A stretch of DNA of 35,982 bases, from the NCBI GenBank assembly GCA_902515765.1, contig CABXVZ010000011.1:1-35982 (forward strand), given 5' to 3'. A model generated the notes under the pieces. That model was not told where the DNA came from. It saw only the letters and a program-made list of their open reading frames with translations, and did no database searches. The translations under genes and the position numbers were made by a program. This DNA comes from an uncultured Alphaproteobacteria bacterium. Lineage in GTDB: Bacteria > Pseudomonadota > Alphaproteobacteria > HIMB59. Positions 25,053-33,014 of this stretch are shown here, one piece after another. The stretch's first letter is position 1, and the number at the start of each line of letters is the position of its first letter.

Positions 25053-26549
25053 ATGTTTGATTTATTCTTAGATGATGCTCCTGCCTTAGTTGTTGTTTTA
25101 CCTTTAATAGCTTCAGCCATTATTGCATTTATGCCTTCTAAGATATGGCCATGGATAATTTCGATGATTGTTCTAGTTTTCCATTTAGCTTTATCTCTCC
25201 ATCTTATTGAAGAAGTGTCTATCTCAAAAATAATTATTTATGAGTTTGGTAACTGGGAACCTCCTTGGGGAATATCTTTTAAAATTGATGGGGTTAACAG
25301 TGGTTTACAAATTTTGTTTTCTAGTTTTGTACTTATTTCAACTTTTTACTCTAGAAAAATATTTTTAAATGAAATAGAAGCTGAGGACACTGGTAAAGCT
25401 TATTCTTTATGGTTATTGGCAATTGGAAGTTTGAATGGAATTATTCTCACAAATGATATCTTCAATTTATTTGTTTTCTTAGAAATTTCTGCATTAGCCT
25501 CTATTTCTCTTATCTCTCTAGGGGCTGGACTAAATCGCAAAGCCTTACTTGCTGCCTTTAACTATCTCATCATAGGTGCAATAGGTGCAACATTCTATGT
25601 TATTGGAGCGGGCTTTGCCTATGCAATGACTGGCACATTAAATATGAATGATCTAATTATACAATTATCTCAATACTCTGATGGCCAACTTGCAATTTTT
25701 GCTGGAATGTCATTCATGCTTATTGGTTTAATGGTGAAAGCTGCAATATTTCCATTACATATCTGGCTTCCGGCCGCTTATAGCTATGCACCTTCTGCTG
25801 TATCGACTCTTCTGGCTGCTTTGGCAACTAAAACTATACTTTATTTTTTTGCAAGACTTCTATTTGAGGTATTTATTATATATGAAAATTATTTAATTAT
25901 TTTCTTAGATTTTATTTTATTTCCATTATCGGTTATAGCAATATTTATTGGAACATTAATAGCAGTTTACCAAGATGATATAAAAAAACTTTTAGCTTTT
26001 TCTTCTATAGCTCAAATAGGTTATATCACTCTAGCTTTCAGCCTTAGGGATCATAGTGGAATTACCTCAGGATTTGTTCATATATTTAATCATGCTTTAA
26101 TAAAAGGAGGCTTATTTATGTCAGTAGGCTACTTCGCTATTCTTTATAAGGATAGGGTGACTTTATCTAGTATTAAGGGCTTTGGTTATAAATATCCTAT
26201 CACTTCATTTGCTTTATTGATTTGTGGGCTATCTCTCATTGGCCTACCTCTGACAAATGGTTTTATTTCAAAACTATATCTTTTTCAGGCCCTTTATATC
26301 AATCAAATGTATATCCCAATTGCTTCAGTAGCTTTAAGTTCTGCATTAGCAGTTGTTTATTTTTGGAAAATAGTTGAACAAATGTGGTTTTCAGATATTA
26401 AACCAAAACCAGAAAAAGAGGATCCTAGTATCTATTTCCCAATTTGGATAATTACAATCTCAATTATCCTATTTGGTATATATTCATCTCCAATTATCGA
26501 ATTTTCAACTTTATCGGCTGATTACCTCACTCAAGGATTACAAAAATGA
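25053..26549 (+). CDS. mnhD: Mrp antiporter subunit D (NuoM/NuoN-like)
   Basis: 498 residues with about 14 membrane helices. The ion-pathway residues of this family are present: Glu in FLEISALASISLISLG (TM5), Lys in IGLMVKAAIFPLHIWLPAAY (TM7), Lys in LAALATKTILYFF (TM8), and Lys in FNHALIKGGLFMSVG (TM12). The QDDIKKLLAFSSIAQIGYI loop is typical of MrpD and complex I antiporter-like subunits. First of three antiporter-like subunits in the cluster. Ends with ATGA overlap into the next gene. Confidence 0.93.
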   Translation: MFDLFLDDAPALVVVLPLIASAIIAFMPSKIWPWIISMIVLVFHLALSLHLIEEVSISKIIIYEFGNWEPPWGISFKIDGVNSGLQILFSSFVLISTFYSRKIFLNEIEAEDTGKAYSLWLLAIGSLNGIILTNDIFNLFVFLEISALASISLISLGAGLNRKALLAAFNYLIIGAIGATFYVIGAGFAYAMTGTLNMNDLIIQLSQYSDGQLAIFAGMSFMLIGLMVKAAIFPLHIWLPAAYSYAPSAVSTLLAALATKTILYFFARLLFEVFIIYENYLIIFLDFILFPLSVIAIFIGTLIAVYQDDIKKLLAFSSIAQIGYITLAFSLRDHSGITSGFVHIFNHALIKGGLFMSVGYFAILYKDRVTLSSIKGFGYKYPITSFALLICGLSLIGLPLTNGFISKLYLFQALYINQMYIPIASVALSSALAVVYFWKIVEQMWFSDIKPKPEKEDPSIYFPIWIITISIILFGIYSSPIIEFSTLSADYLTQGLQK

Positions 26550-27994
26550 GTAATTCTTTCTTGTTACTTTTAGGTATAGCCACTCCTTTAATTGCAGCTC
26601 TTTTTTCTTATCTTACTAGATACAATAATAATTTAAGAGACTCTTTTGGAATAATAGGGGGGATAGTGACTTTAATAATAAGCCTTAGGGTCTTTCATGG
26701 AATTCAATCTAATGAGATATTTGAAATAACCCTTTTTAATTTGTTTGAAGGAGTTGATTTTACTTTTAGAGTAACTCCTCTCGGTTCTATCTTTAGCTTA
26801 GTCGCTTCTTCTCTATGGATAATGGCATCTATTTATACTATCGGATACATGAGAGGAGCTGGTGAGAAAAATCAAACAAGATTTGTTATCTTTTACTCGA
26901 TTGCTATTCATGCAGCATTGTCAATAGCATGGTCGGGAAACCTTTTAGTTCTATTTATATTCTATGAGATATTAACTTTCTCAACCTTTCCTCTGGTAGG
27001 ACATAAACAAAACTCTGAATCTCAGTCAGCTGGTAGACTCTATTTATCAATTTTAGTGGGAACATCTCTTATCTTTTTCCTCCCAGCTATTTTTTGGATA
27101 TGGCTTGAAACAGGAACCTTAAATTTTCAAGATGGAGGAATTTTAATTAATAAATTTCCTATAGAGTATATGTCATTTTTAATTGCTTTACTTGTTTTTG
27201 GTATTGGAAAGGCAGCTATTATGCCTATCCACAGATGGTTACCAGCAGCTATGGTGGCTCCAACTCCAGTATCTGCTTTGCTCCATGCTGTTGCAGTTGT
27301 TAAAGCAGGAGTTTTTAGTTTCCTAGTAGTAATTGTATACATTGTTGGACCTGATTATCTTCTTCAGACTAACAGTTCTGATTGGCTAGTTTGGTTGGCT
27401 TGTTTTACTATTATGGCCTCAAGTATTATAGCTATTACCAAGGATGATTTAAAAGCTAGATTGGCATATTCTACCATAAGCCAACTCTCTTATATAATTT
27501 TAGGAGCTGCTTTGGCCTCATCTTTGGCAATTAAAGGAGCCTCATTCCATATAATTACACATGCTTTAGGAAAAATTACTTTATTTTTTTGCGCAGGAGC
27601 TATTTATGTTACAGCACATATAAAAAAAGTTAGTGAACTCAAAGGCTTAGGTTTTAAATTACCTTTAATATTTGTGGCCTATACCCTTGGAGCATTATCA
27701 ATAATTGGGGTACCACCATTTATTGGTTCATGGAGTAAATTTTATTTAATTATGGGTTCTTTAGAGCGAGAATTTATATTTGTTGCAATTATCTTAGGAG
27801 TATCATCACTTTTAAATATTTACTATCTCTTGCAACCTGTCGTAATAGGTTTTACCCAAACTAGAAAAAAAGAAATTAAGCTTATTAAATCACCATTGAC
27901 TGTTTGGCCACCGGTAATTACAGGCATTGGGTGTTTGATTTTATTTTTTTATTCAGATTACTTTATTCATAATGTTAACAGGGTGATCACATAA
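26546..27994 (+). CDS. Second antiporter-like subunit, MrpA N-terminal/NuoL type
   Basis: 482 residues, about 14 membrane helices. APTPVSALLHAVAVVKAGVF is of the NuoL/MrpA type (SALLHAxTMVxAGV), unlike the MrpD gene upstream. Glu of TM5 (IFYEILTFSTFPLVG), Lys of TM7 (GIGKAAIMPIHRWLPAAM), KDDLKARLAYSTISQLSY and THALGKITLFFCAGAIY are all present. It probably takes the place of the MrpA N-terminal half. The lateral helix HL and TM15-16 extension of NuoL is absent at this length. Confidence 0.88.
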   Translation: MSNSFLLLLGIATPLIAALFSYLTRYNNNLRDSFGIIGGIVTLIISLRVFHGIQSNEIFEITLFNLFEGVDFTFRVTPLGSIFSLVASSLWIMASIYTIGYMRGAGEKNQTRFVIFYSIAIHAALSIAWSGNLLVLFIFYEILTFSTFPLVGHKQNSESQSAGRLYLSILVGTSLIFFLPAIFWIWLETGTLNFQDGGILINKFPIEYMSFLIALLVFGIGKAAIMPIHRWLPAAMVAPTPVSALLHAVAVVKAGVFSFLVVIVYIVGPDYLLQTNSSDWLVWLACFTIMASSIIAITKDDLKARLAYSTISQLSYIILGAALASSLAIKGASFHIITHALGKITLFFCAGAIYVTAHIKKVSELKGLGFKLPLIFVAYTLGALSIIGVPPFIGSWSKFYLIMGSLEREFIFVAIILGVSSLLNIYYLLQPVVIGFTQTRKKEIKLIKSPLTVWPPVITGIGCLILFFYSDYFIHNVNRVIT

Positions 27995-28228
27995 ATGAAA
28001 AAAAATGATTTAAAAAAATTCGGTAAAATTTTTACAAAATATCTCCTTATTATTTCAATATTATTAATCTTATTAGATTTTACTTTTCATAGGCATGCAT
28101 ATTTTTCAATTGAAGAAATTTATGGCTTTCCTGCTTTTTTTGGTTTCATAAGTTTTGTTTTTATTGTTTTAGTTGGAAAGTGGCTTAGGAAATTTTTGAT
28201 GAGAAAGGAGGATTATTATGATGAGTAA
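27995..28228 (+). CDS. Small two-helix membrane protein of the antiporter cluster
   Basis: 77 residues with two hydrophobic helices (about 17-27 and 46-60). It has FHRHAYFSIEEIYGFPAFFGF between them and a basic end followed by MRKEDYYDE. I recall similar short proteins with HRH, GF and EDYYD elements in proteobacterial Mrp-like clusters but no established function. No gap separates it from the previous gene and it overlaps the next by 11 bases, so it is very likely a subunit or assembly factor. Confidence 0.75.
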   Translation: MKKNDLKKFGKIFTKYLLIISILLILLDFTFHRHAYFSIEEIYGFPAFFGFISFVFIVLVGKWLRKFLMRKEDYYDE

Positions 28229-29900
28229 TATGATTCCAGGTTTAGTGATGATTTTGTTTTCAATAGTTCTGCCTGTCATTCCTAACTATTTTAGGCATCC
28301 TGCGATGTTGTTATCTGTTTTTCTTTCTTCCTTATCATTGTTCAATGGTTATGGAATATTTTTAGAATGGGACATCCTTGGCTTAAATTTAATATTGTAT
28401 CAATCAGATAGTTTAACATTTCCATTTGCTATAATTTTTCATATTGCTGCAGTTTTAGTTATAATTTTTAGCTGGCATAATAAAAATTTAATGGAGCAAA
28501 TGGCAACCCTAGCTTACGCAGGATCAGCCATAGGGGCTCTTCATGCTGGTGACTTTTTCAGTCTTTTTATTTGGTGGGAAGCAACTGCCCTAACTTCAGT
28601 ATTTATTGTTTTTGCTGGTAATACTCTAGCCTCAAGGAATGCAGCCATGAGATACCTTATTATTCAAGTGTCCTCAGGTGTTTTGTTATTAATTGGAACT
28701 TGTCTAATGCTCTATCAAACAGGAAACCATAATTTGACCACCTTAGACTTAAACTCTGATTTTGGTAAATTTATATTCATTGCATTTGGTATTAAAGCTG
28801 CGTTTCCTCTTTTAAATGGTTGGCTTCAGGACTCCTACCCTGAATCTTCTGTTACAGGAACTGTGGCTTTATCGGCATTTACGACGAAACTTGCAATTTA
28901 CGCTCTTGCTAGGACATTTCCAGGAACCGATTCATTAATATGGATAGGTGCAATCATGACAGCATTTCCTGTATTTTTTGCCGTAATAGAAAATGATTTA
29001 AGAAGAGTTTTATCATTTAGCCTTAATAATCAATTGGGCTTCATGGTTGTAGGTATTGGTATTGGCACAGAACTCTCATTAAATGGAACTGTAGCTCACG
29101 CTTTTGTGCATATTATTTACAAAGCATTATTATTTATGAGCATGGGTGCAGTTTTGTATAGAACAGGTACTACAAAGGCTTCTGAATTAGGAGGTCTTTA
29201 TAAATATATGCCTCTAACAACAATTTTTTGTATCGTAGGGGCAATGTCTATTTCAGCTTTCCCACTATTTAGCGGCTTTGTAGCTAAATCCTTAATAATG
29301 TCATCTTTGGGAGGAGCAGGAATGGTTTTGATTTATTTTGTATTATTTTTTGCTTCTGCTGGAGTATTAGAACACTCTGGTATTAAAATTCCTTACTTTG
29401 CTTTTTTTGCCCATGAAAGAAAAACAAGTGTTAAAGAGGCACCATTAAATATGCTCATCGCAATGGGCATTGCAGCATTTCTATGTATCGGAATTGGCGT
29501 TTACCCAAGATACTTGTATCAGATACTTCCCTATGCTGTTGAATATCAACCCTACACACTAGATCACATTATTAGCCAGCTACAACTTTTAGTTTTCGCA
29601 ATTCTTGCATTCTTATTTTTAATAAAATTCAAGCTCTATCCCTCTGAGATAAAATCGACTGTTTTGAACTCGGACTGGTTTTATAGAAGAATGCTACCAG
29701 GAATAGGAAGACCATTTTTCAAAATGATATCTAATGTAATAGAAAAGTTTTATTTTAATCTAGGTTTTGTATTTAATTTTTTATTAGGTAAGTCTAAAAA
29801 GTATAATAACTCTTCTTTTATCAAAGTGACAACTCCTAGCTTTGCAACATTAATTTTAATAATAGTATTATTTATAATGTTACTTATAGCTGTTATTTAG
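28218..29900 (+). CDS. Third antiporter-like subunit (MrpD/NuoN-related)
   Basis: 560 residues, about 14 helices plus a longer C-terminal part. Family residues: Glu in LFIWWEATALTSVFIVFAG, Lys in AFGIKAAFPLLNGWLQDSYPE, Lys in SAFTTKLAIYALAR, ENDLRRVLSFSLNNQLGFM, and Lys in FVHIIYKALLFMSMG. FPLFSGFVAKSLIMSS is typical of MrpD. The WWE and LNGWLQDSYPESS variants set it apart from the two upstream subunits and match a divergent subgroup. AAGGAGG at 28205-28211 serves ATG 28218 or 28221. Converges on the chorismate mutase gene with an 8-base overlap. Confidence 0.88.
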   Translation: MMSNMIPGLVMILFSIVLPVIPNYFRHPAMLLSVFLSSLSLFNGYGIFLEWDILGLNLILYQSDSLTFPFAIIFHIAAVLVIIFSWHNKNLMEQMATLAYAGSAIGALHAGDFFSLFIWWEATALTSVFIVFAGNTLASRNAAMRYLIIQVSSGVLLLIGTCLMLYQTGNHNLTTLDLNSDFGKFIFIAFGIKAAFPLLNGWLQDSYPESSVTGTVALSAFTTKLAIYALARTFPGTDSLIWIGAIMTAFPVFFAVIENDLRRVLSFSLNNQLGFMVVGIGIGTELSLNGTVAHAFVHIIYKALLFMSMGAVLYRTGTTKASELGGLYKYMPLTTIFCIVGAMSISAFPLFSGFVAKSLIMSSLGGAGMVLIYFVLFFASAGVLEHSGIKIPYFAFFAHERKTSVKEAPLNMLIAMGIAAFLCIGIGVYPRYLYQILPYAVEYQPYTLDHIISQLQLLVFAILAFLFLIKFKLYPSEIKSTVLNSDWFYRRMLPGIGRPFFKMISNVIEKFYFNLGFVFNFLLGKSKKYNNSSFIKVTTPSFATLILIIVLFIMLLIAVI

Positions 29901-30189
29901 TTTTTTTAATTTTTGAATATTCTAATTTAATGGCTTCTTGAATAAATATTTGCCAAATTCTTGTGATTATTTCATGATCTATCTTATTTTTTTTAGCTTT
30001 AGATTGAACTGACTTTAGAATATGGGTTATCCTCTCGTGGTCAATGATTTGATCTTGATTATCCTTTAATTTAGTTACTTTATGAATTTCTTTAAATCTG
30101 TCAGCAATTAACTTAATAATTTCATTGTCAATATTATCAATATTTTTTCTTACTTTTTTGAGCTCATTTATATTGTTGTTCTTTTTCAT
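29893..30189 (-). CDS. Chorismate mutase, AroQ type
   Basis: 98 residues, all-helical, matching monofunctional AroQ: KVRKNIDNIDNEIIKLIADRFKEIHKVTKLK at 12-42 (conserved Arg, Ile-Asp, Leu/Ile, Arg, Lys), then DHERITHILKSVQSKA and a last helix ITRIWQIFIQEAIKLE. It converts chorismate to prephenate for phenylalanine and tyrosine. Cytosolic, no signal. It overlaps the antiporter gene at its 3' end and diverges from the LOG gene over 33 bases. The extended Asn-Lys-rich N-terminus reflects AT bias. Confidence 0.85.
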   Translation of the reverse strand: MKKNNNINELKKVRKNIDNIDNEIIKLIADRFKEIHKVTKLKDNQDQIIDHERITHILKSVQSKAKKNKIDHEIITRIWQIFIQEAIKLEYSKIKKTK

Positions 30190-30222
30190 GCTTTAAAGAT
30201 TAATATATTAATGAAGTGAGAA

Positions 30223-30774
30223 ATGAAAACAATTAATTCAAATCAGAAAGTAGCCATATTTTGTGGATCAATGTTTGGCTCTAAAAAAGAATATAAAGAT
30301 TTAGCTATAAAGGTGACAGAATATTTATCAAAAAATGATTATGATATTGTTTATGGTGGGGGAGAAAATGGACTCATGGGCGTGGTCGCTAATACAGCTA
30401 TTAAAAACAAGGCACACGTAACAGGTATTATTCCAGAATTTCTAGATAATAGGGAAACCATCCATAAAAAAATTGATAAAATATTTATCACCAAAACTAT
30501 GGAACAACGAAAAAAAAAGTTTTTATCTATTTCTGATAGCTTTATAGCTCTTCCAGGAGGAGGGGGTACAATCGAGGAAATAGGCCTTGTATTAAGTGCC
30601 CTTCAATTAGGTGTTATCAAAAATAAAAAATTTTTAATATTTAATTATAAAAATTATTGGTCTGATATTATTAAACAGTATCAAAAAGTTGTAAATAACG
30701 GCTTTGCATATAAGAGCTTTAACAACCTATTTATTGTCTGTTCAAGCTTAAAAGAGTTAAAAAAAAACTTTTAA
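30223..30774 (+). CDS. LOG-family cytokinin riboside 5'-monophosphate phosphoribohydrolase-like protein
   Basis: 183 residues, Rossmann fold of the LOG/TIGR00730 family, nucleoside 5'-monophosphate N-glycosidase. Motifs: FCGSMFGSK, YGGGENGLMG at 44-53, the catalytic MEQRKKKF (Arg96, Lys97) and PGGGGTIEEI at 111-120, corresponding to PGGxGTxxE. In bacteria it most likely hydrolyses AMP or related nucleotides rather than plant hormones. Its stop overlaps the convergent amidotransferase by 4 bases. Confidence 0.92.
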   Translation: MKTINSNQKVAIFCGSMFGSKKEYKDLAIKVTEYLSKNDYDIVYGGGENGLMGVVANTAIKNKAHVTGIIPEFLDNRETIHKKIDKIFITKTMEQRKKKFLSISDSFIALPGGGGTIEEIGLVLSALQLGVIKNKKFLIFNYKNYWSDIIKQYQKVVNNGFAYKSFNNLFIVCSSLKELKKNF

Positions 30775-31556
30775 TTTTTCTTTATATACCTCAACCAGTT
30801 TGCTAGTTCGTTTGTTCTAATTTTAAAATCCATAAGAGAGTTACTATAACTATCCTTAGAAGGATTTTTAAAACTTGATATAAGGTTATTTAATTGATTA
30901 TTAGAAAATAATTTTTCTTTCAAAAGAATTTTTTTTCGGGCATTCAAGATTTGACCCATGTATTTGAAATTAAATTCTGGATGATATTGAGTGCCCCAGA
31001 AATTTTTATTTGAAAGTGACTGAATAGAATAATGATTATCCGATAAGGCGGATGCTTTTTTTGGAAGAGCTGTCACATGATCTATGTGAGAGGCAAATGC
31101 ATCAAAAATGACAGGTTTTCCTTTACACATAGGATGAACCTTTCCTTTGTTGTTTAATGAAATATTAAAAGAAATACCTATTTCTCTACCTTTGATATTT
31201 TTAGAAACAACACCTCCATTACATACAGTGTAGAGTTGCATACCCCAACAACTTCCAAAAATCTTTATTGGAAGTTTTGATACCTTTTTCATTAAGGATA
31301 TTTGATTTTTTATTTCATTTGTATTGTCATAGATATTTAAACTCGATCCAGTCCAAATCATTCCATCAAAAGAATGGAAAAAACTATCATCAAAAGTAGA
31401 TTTTAAATCCATAGAAGGATATATAAAGGTTGTTTTAATTTTAGAATTAATTTTTTTTAGTTGATCTCTATAAAACTCACAAATTGGCTGAATTTTATAT
31501 TTTGCAAGTTTTGACCAACCTAATTTGTCGTATCCATTAACTATTAGTAAATTCAT
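30771..31556 (-). CDS. Class I glutamine amidotransferase-like protein
   Basis: 261 residues with the triad of a class I glutaminase: nucleophile Cys103 in FGSCWGMQL, His192 and Glu194 in GTQYHPEF. No synthase domain is fused. The N-terminal IVNGYDKLGW and the MIWTGSSLNIYD loop fit the GMP-synthase-like amidotransferase group (GuaA-like, gamma-glutamyl hydrolases such as PuuD differ). The C-terminal 50 residues form a helical tail. Substrate unknown; the neighbours are single genes on alternate strands and give no clue. Confidence 0.88.
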   Translation of the reverse strand: MNLLIVNGYDKLGWSKLAKYKIQPICEFYRDQLKKINSKIKTTFIYPSMDLKSTFDDSFFHSFDGMIWTGSSLNIYDNTNEIKNQISLMKKVSKLPIKIFGSCWGMQLYTVCNGGVVSKNIKGREIGISFNISLNNKGKVHPMCKGKPVIFDAFASHIDHVTALPKKASALSDNHYSIQSLSNKNFWGTQYHPEFNFKYMGQILNARKKILLKEKLFSNNQLNNLISSFKNPSKDSYSNSLMDFKIRTNELANWLRYIKKN

Positions 31557-31584
31557 TCATATTTAATATAGTTACTTTGTAAAA

Positions 31585-32457
31585 ATGTCAGCATTTATCT
31601 ATAAGTCTTTATCTGTACTGTTTTTTGTTTTAATGAGTGTGTGCATCAAAGCCACGGGTGATCATATACCTTTATTTCAAGTAGTATTCTTTCGAAATTT
31701 TTTTGCTTTATTGCCATTAATCTTTTTTATTTATTTGTTAAAGTTGAATTTTCGCTCGATTAACAATTACAAATTACATATAGCCAGAGCTTTTATAGGA
31801 ATTACAGCTATGAGCTTATTTTTTATTTCTATTCGATATGTCCCATTAGTTGAAATGCAAACAATTAGTTATTCGTCTGTTTTCTTTATTTCAATCTTAT
31901 CAATTTTCTTTTTGGGTGAAAAAATTGGTTATCGCAGAATTATAGCAATTTTTATAGGTTTTATTGGTGTTTTGATTATCTTAAAACCTAGTACTGAACT
32001 GTTTTCTAACTATTCAGTACTGCCTCTTATAGCAAGTTTATTTTTATCTATGGCAGTAATTGTTCTTAAAAAGATACTATTGACAAACAATAATATTCTT
32101 TCAGTTTGGGTATTTACTGTCTTATGCACAATTATCAGTTTATTTTTTTATAATGAAAATTGGGTCTGGCCTAACAATTTAGATATGAGTTTTATGATTG
32201 CCTCAGGAATATTGGGTTTTATTGCTCAAATATGTCTAACCAAATCATTTCAATTAGCTGATGCCTCCTTACTAGCTCCTATAGATTTTTCATCAGTTTT
32301 ATGGTCTTTTTCATTAGGTTATATTTTTTTTGGTGAGCTAATTTCATCTGATGTTTTGACAGGTGGACTTATTATTATTACTAGTGTTGGCTATATATTC
32401 TATAGAGAAAGAGTATTACAAAAAGAGATTGTTTTAGGTGTTAATAAGCAATTCTAA
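31585..32457 (+). CDS. EamA-family drug/metabolite transporter
   Basis: 290 residues and ten membrane helices made of two EamA repeats (about 5-130 and 142-272). PLFQVVFFRNFFALLPLIFF in repeat 1 and SVLWSFSLGYIFFGELIS in repeat 2 are typical (conserved Arg-Asn/Phe and GE motifs). Such proteins export amino acids, nucleobases or other metabolites; the substrate is unknown. It diverges from the amidotransferase gene over 28 bases. Confidence 0.9.
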   Translation: MSAFIYKSLSVLFFVLMSVCIKATGDHIPLFQVVFFRNFFALLPLIFFIYLLKLNFRSINNYKLHIARAFIGITAMSLFFISIRYVPLVEMQTISYSSVFFISILSIFFLGEKIGYRRIIAIFIGFIGVLIILKPSTELFSNYSVLPLIASLFLSMAVIVLKKILLTNNNILSVWVFTVLCTIISLFFYNENWVWPNNLDMSFMIASGILGFIAQICLTKSFQLADASLLAPIDFSSVLWSFSLGYIFFGELISSDVLTGGLIIITSVGYIFYRERVLQKEIVLGVNKQF

Positions 32458-32531
32458 TTACTCTTTATCTCTCTAGTAGTGCTTACTAATAACTAGTTAG
32501 ACATTAATTAAATTTTTTGATAATTAAAATT

Positions 32532-32972
32532 ATGGAATTTTTACATACGATGGTTCGAATAACCAATATAGATGCTTCTATTGATTTTTATTGTAACAAA
32601 CTTGGTTTGGTTGAGTTTTCTAGAAAAGAATATGAGAAAGGAAAGTTTACTTTAATTTTTCTTTGTGCACCAGATGATCTCAAGTTAGCTGAGCAGAATA
32701 GAAAACCTTTGCTTGAGCTAACATATAATTGGGATAAAGAGTCTTATACCGGAGGAAGGAATTTTGGACATCTAGCTTTTAGTGTTCAAAATATATATGA
32801 AACTTGTCAAAAACTTGTAGATAACGGTGTAATAATTAATAGACCTCCTCGAGACGGTCATATGGCATTTATAAATTCTCCAGATGGAATTTCAATTGAG
32901 TTACTTCAAAAAGGTGACAGTTTAGAGCCCCAAGAACCGTGGTTAAGTATGGAAAACTCTGGAAGTTGGTAA
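32532..32972 (+). CDS. gloA: Lactoylglutathione lyase (glyoxalase I)
   Basis: Metal enzyme isomerising the methylglyoxal-glutathione adduct to S-lactoylglutathione. I prefer ATG 32532 over the in-frame TTG at 32517, because it puts the first metal ligand at His5 (MEFLHTMVR), as in E. coli GloA. The other ligands are Glu62 (LLELTYNW), His80 (FGHLAFSV) and Glu123 (SIELLQ). 146 residues with two beta-alpha-beta-beta-beta modules. The 74-base spacer upstream shows nothing distinctive. Confidence 0.93.
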   Translation: MEFLHTMVRITNIDASIDFYCNKLGLVEFSRKEYEKGKFTLIFLCAPDDLKLAEQNRKPLLELTYNWDKESYTGGRNFGHLAFSVQNIYETCQKLVDNGVIINRPPRDGHMAFINSPDGISIELLQKGDSLEPQEPWLSMENSGSW

Positions 32973-33014
32973 TTTAGTATTTATATTTTAAGGAAATTTT
33001 TTATCAATTTTTAT

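Noticed and set aside
27333-27348. TTGTATACATTG-like match to the operator inside the second antiporter gene
   Set aside because: It lacks the ATACCA arm, lies within a coding region and has no promoter nearby. GTATAC hits at about 312 in hppA and 18063 in gntR were dismissed for the same reasons.
25053-29900. Complex I (NuoL/M/N) genes
   Set aside because: MnhE, F, G, B and the MbhD/E domain lie in the same gene string and no hydrophilic Nuo subunit is present, so this is a Mrp-type antiporter.
32517-32531. Five-residue N-terminal extension of glyoxalase I from TTG 32517
   Set aside because: ATG 32532 places the first metal ligand at His5, as in the characterised enzyme; the extension has no ribosome site.
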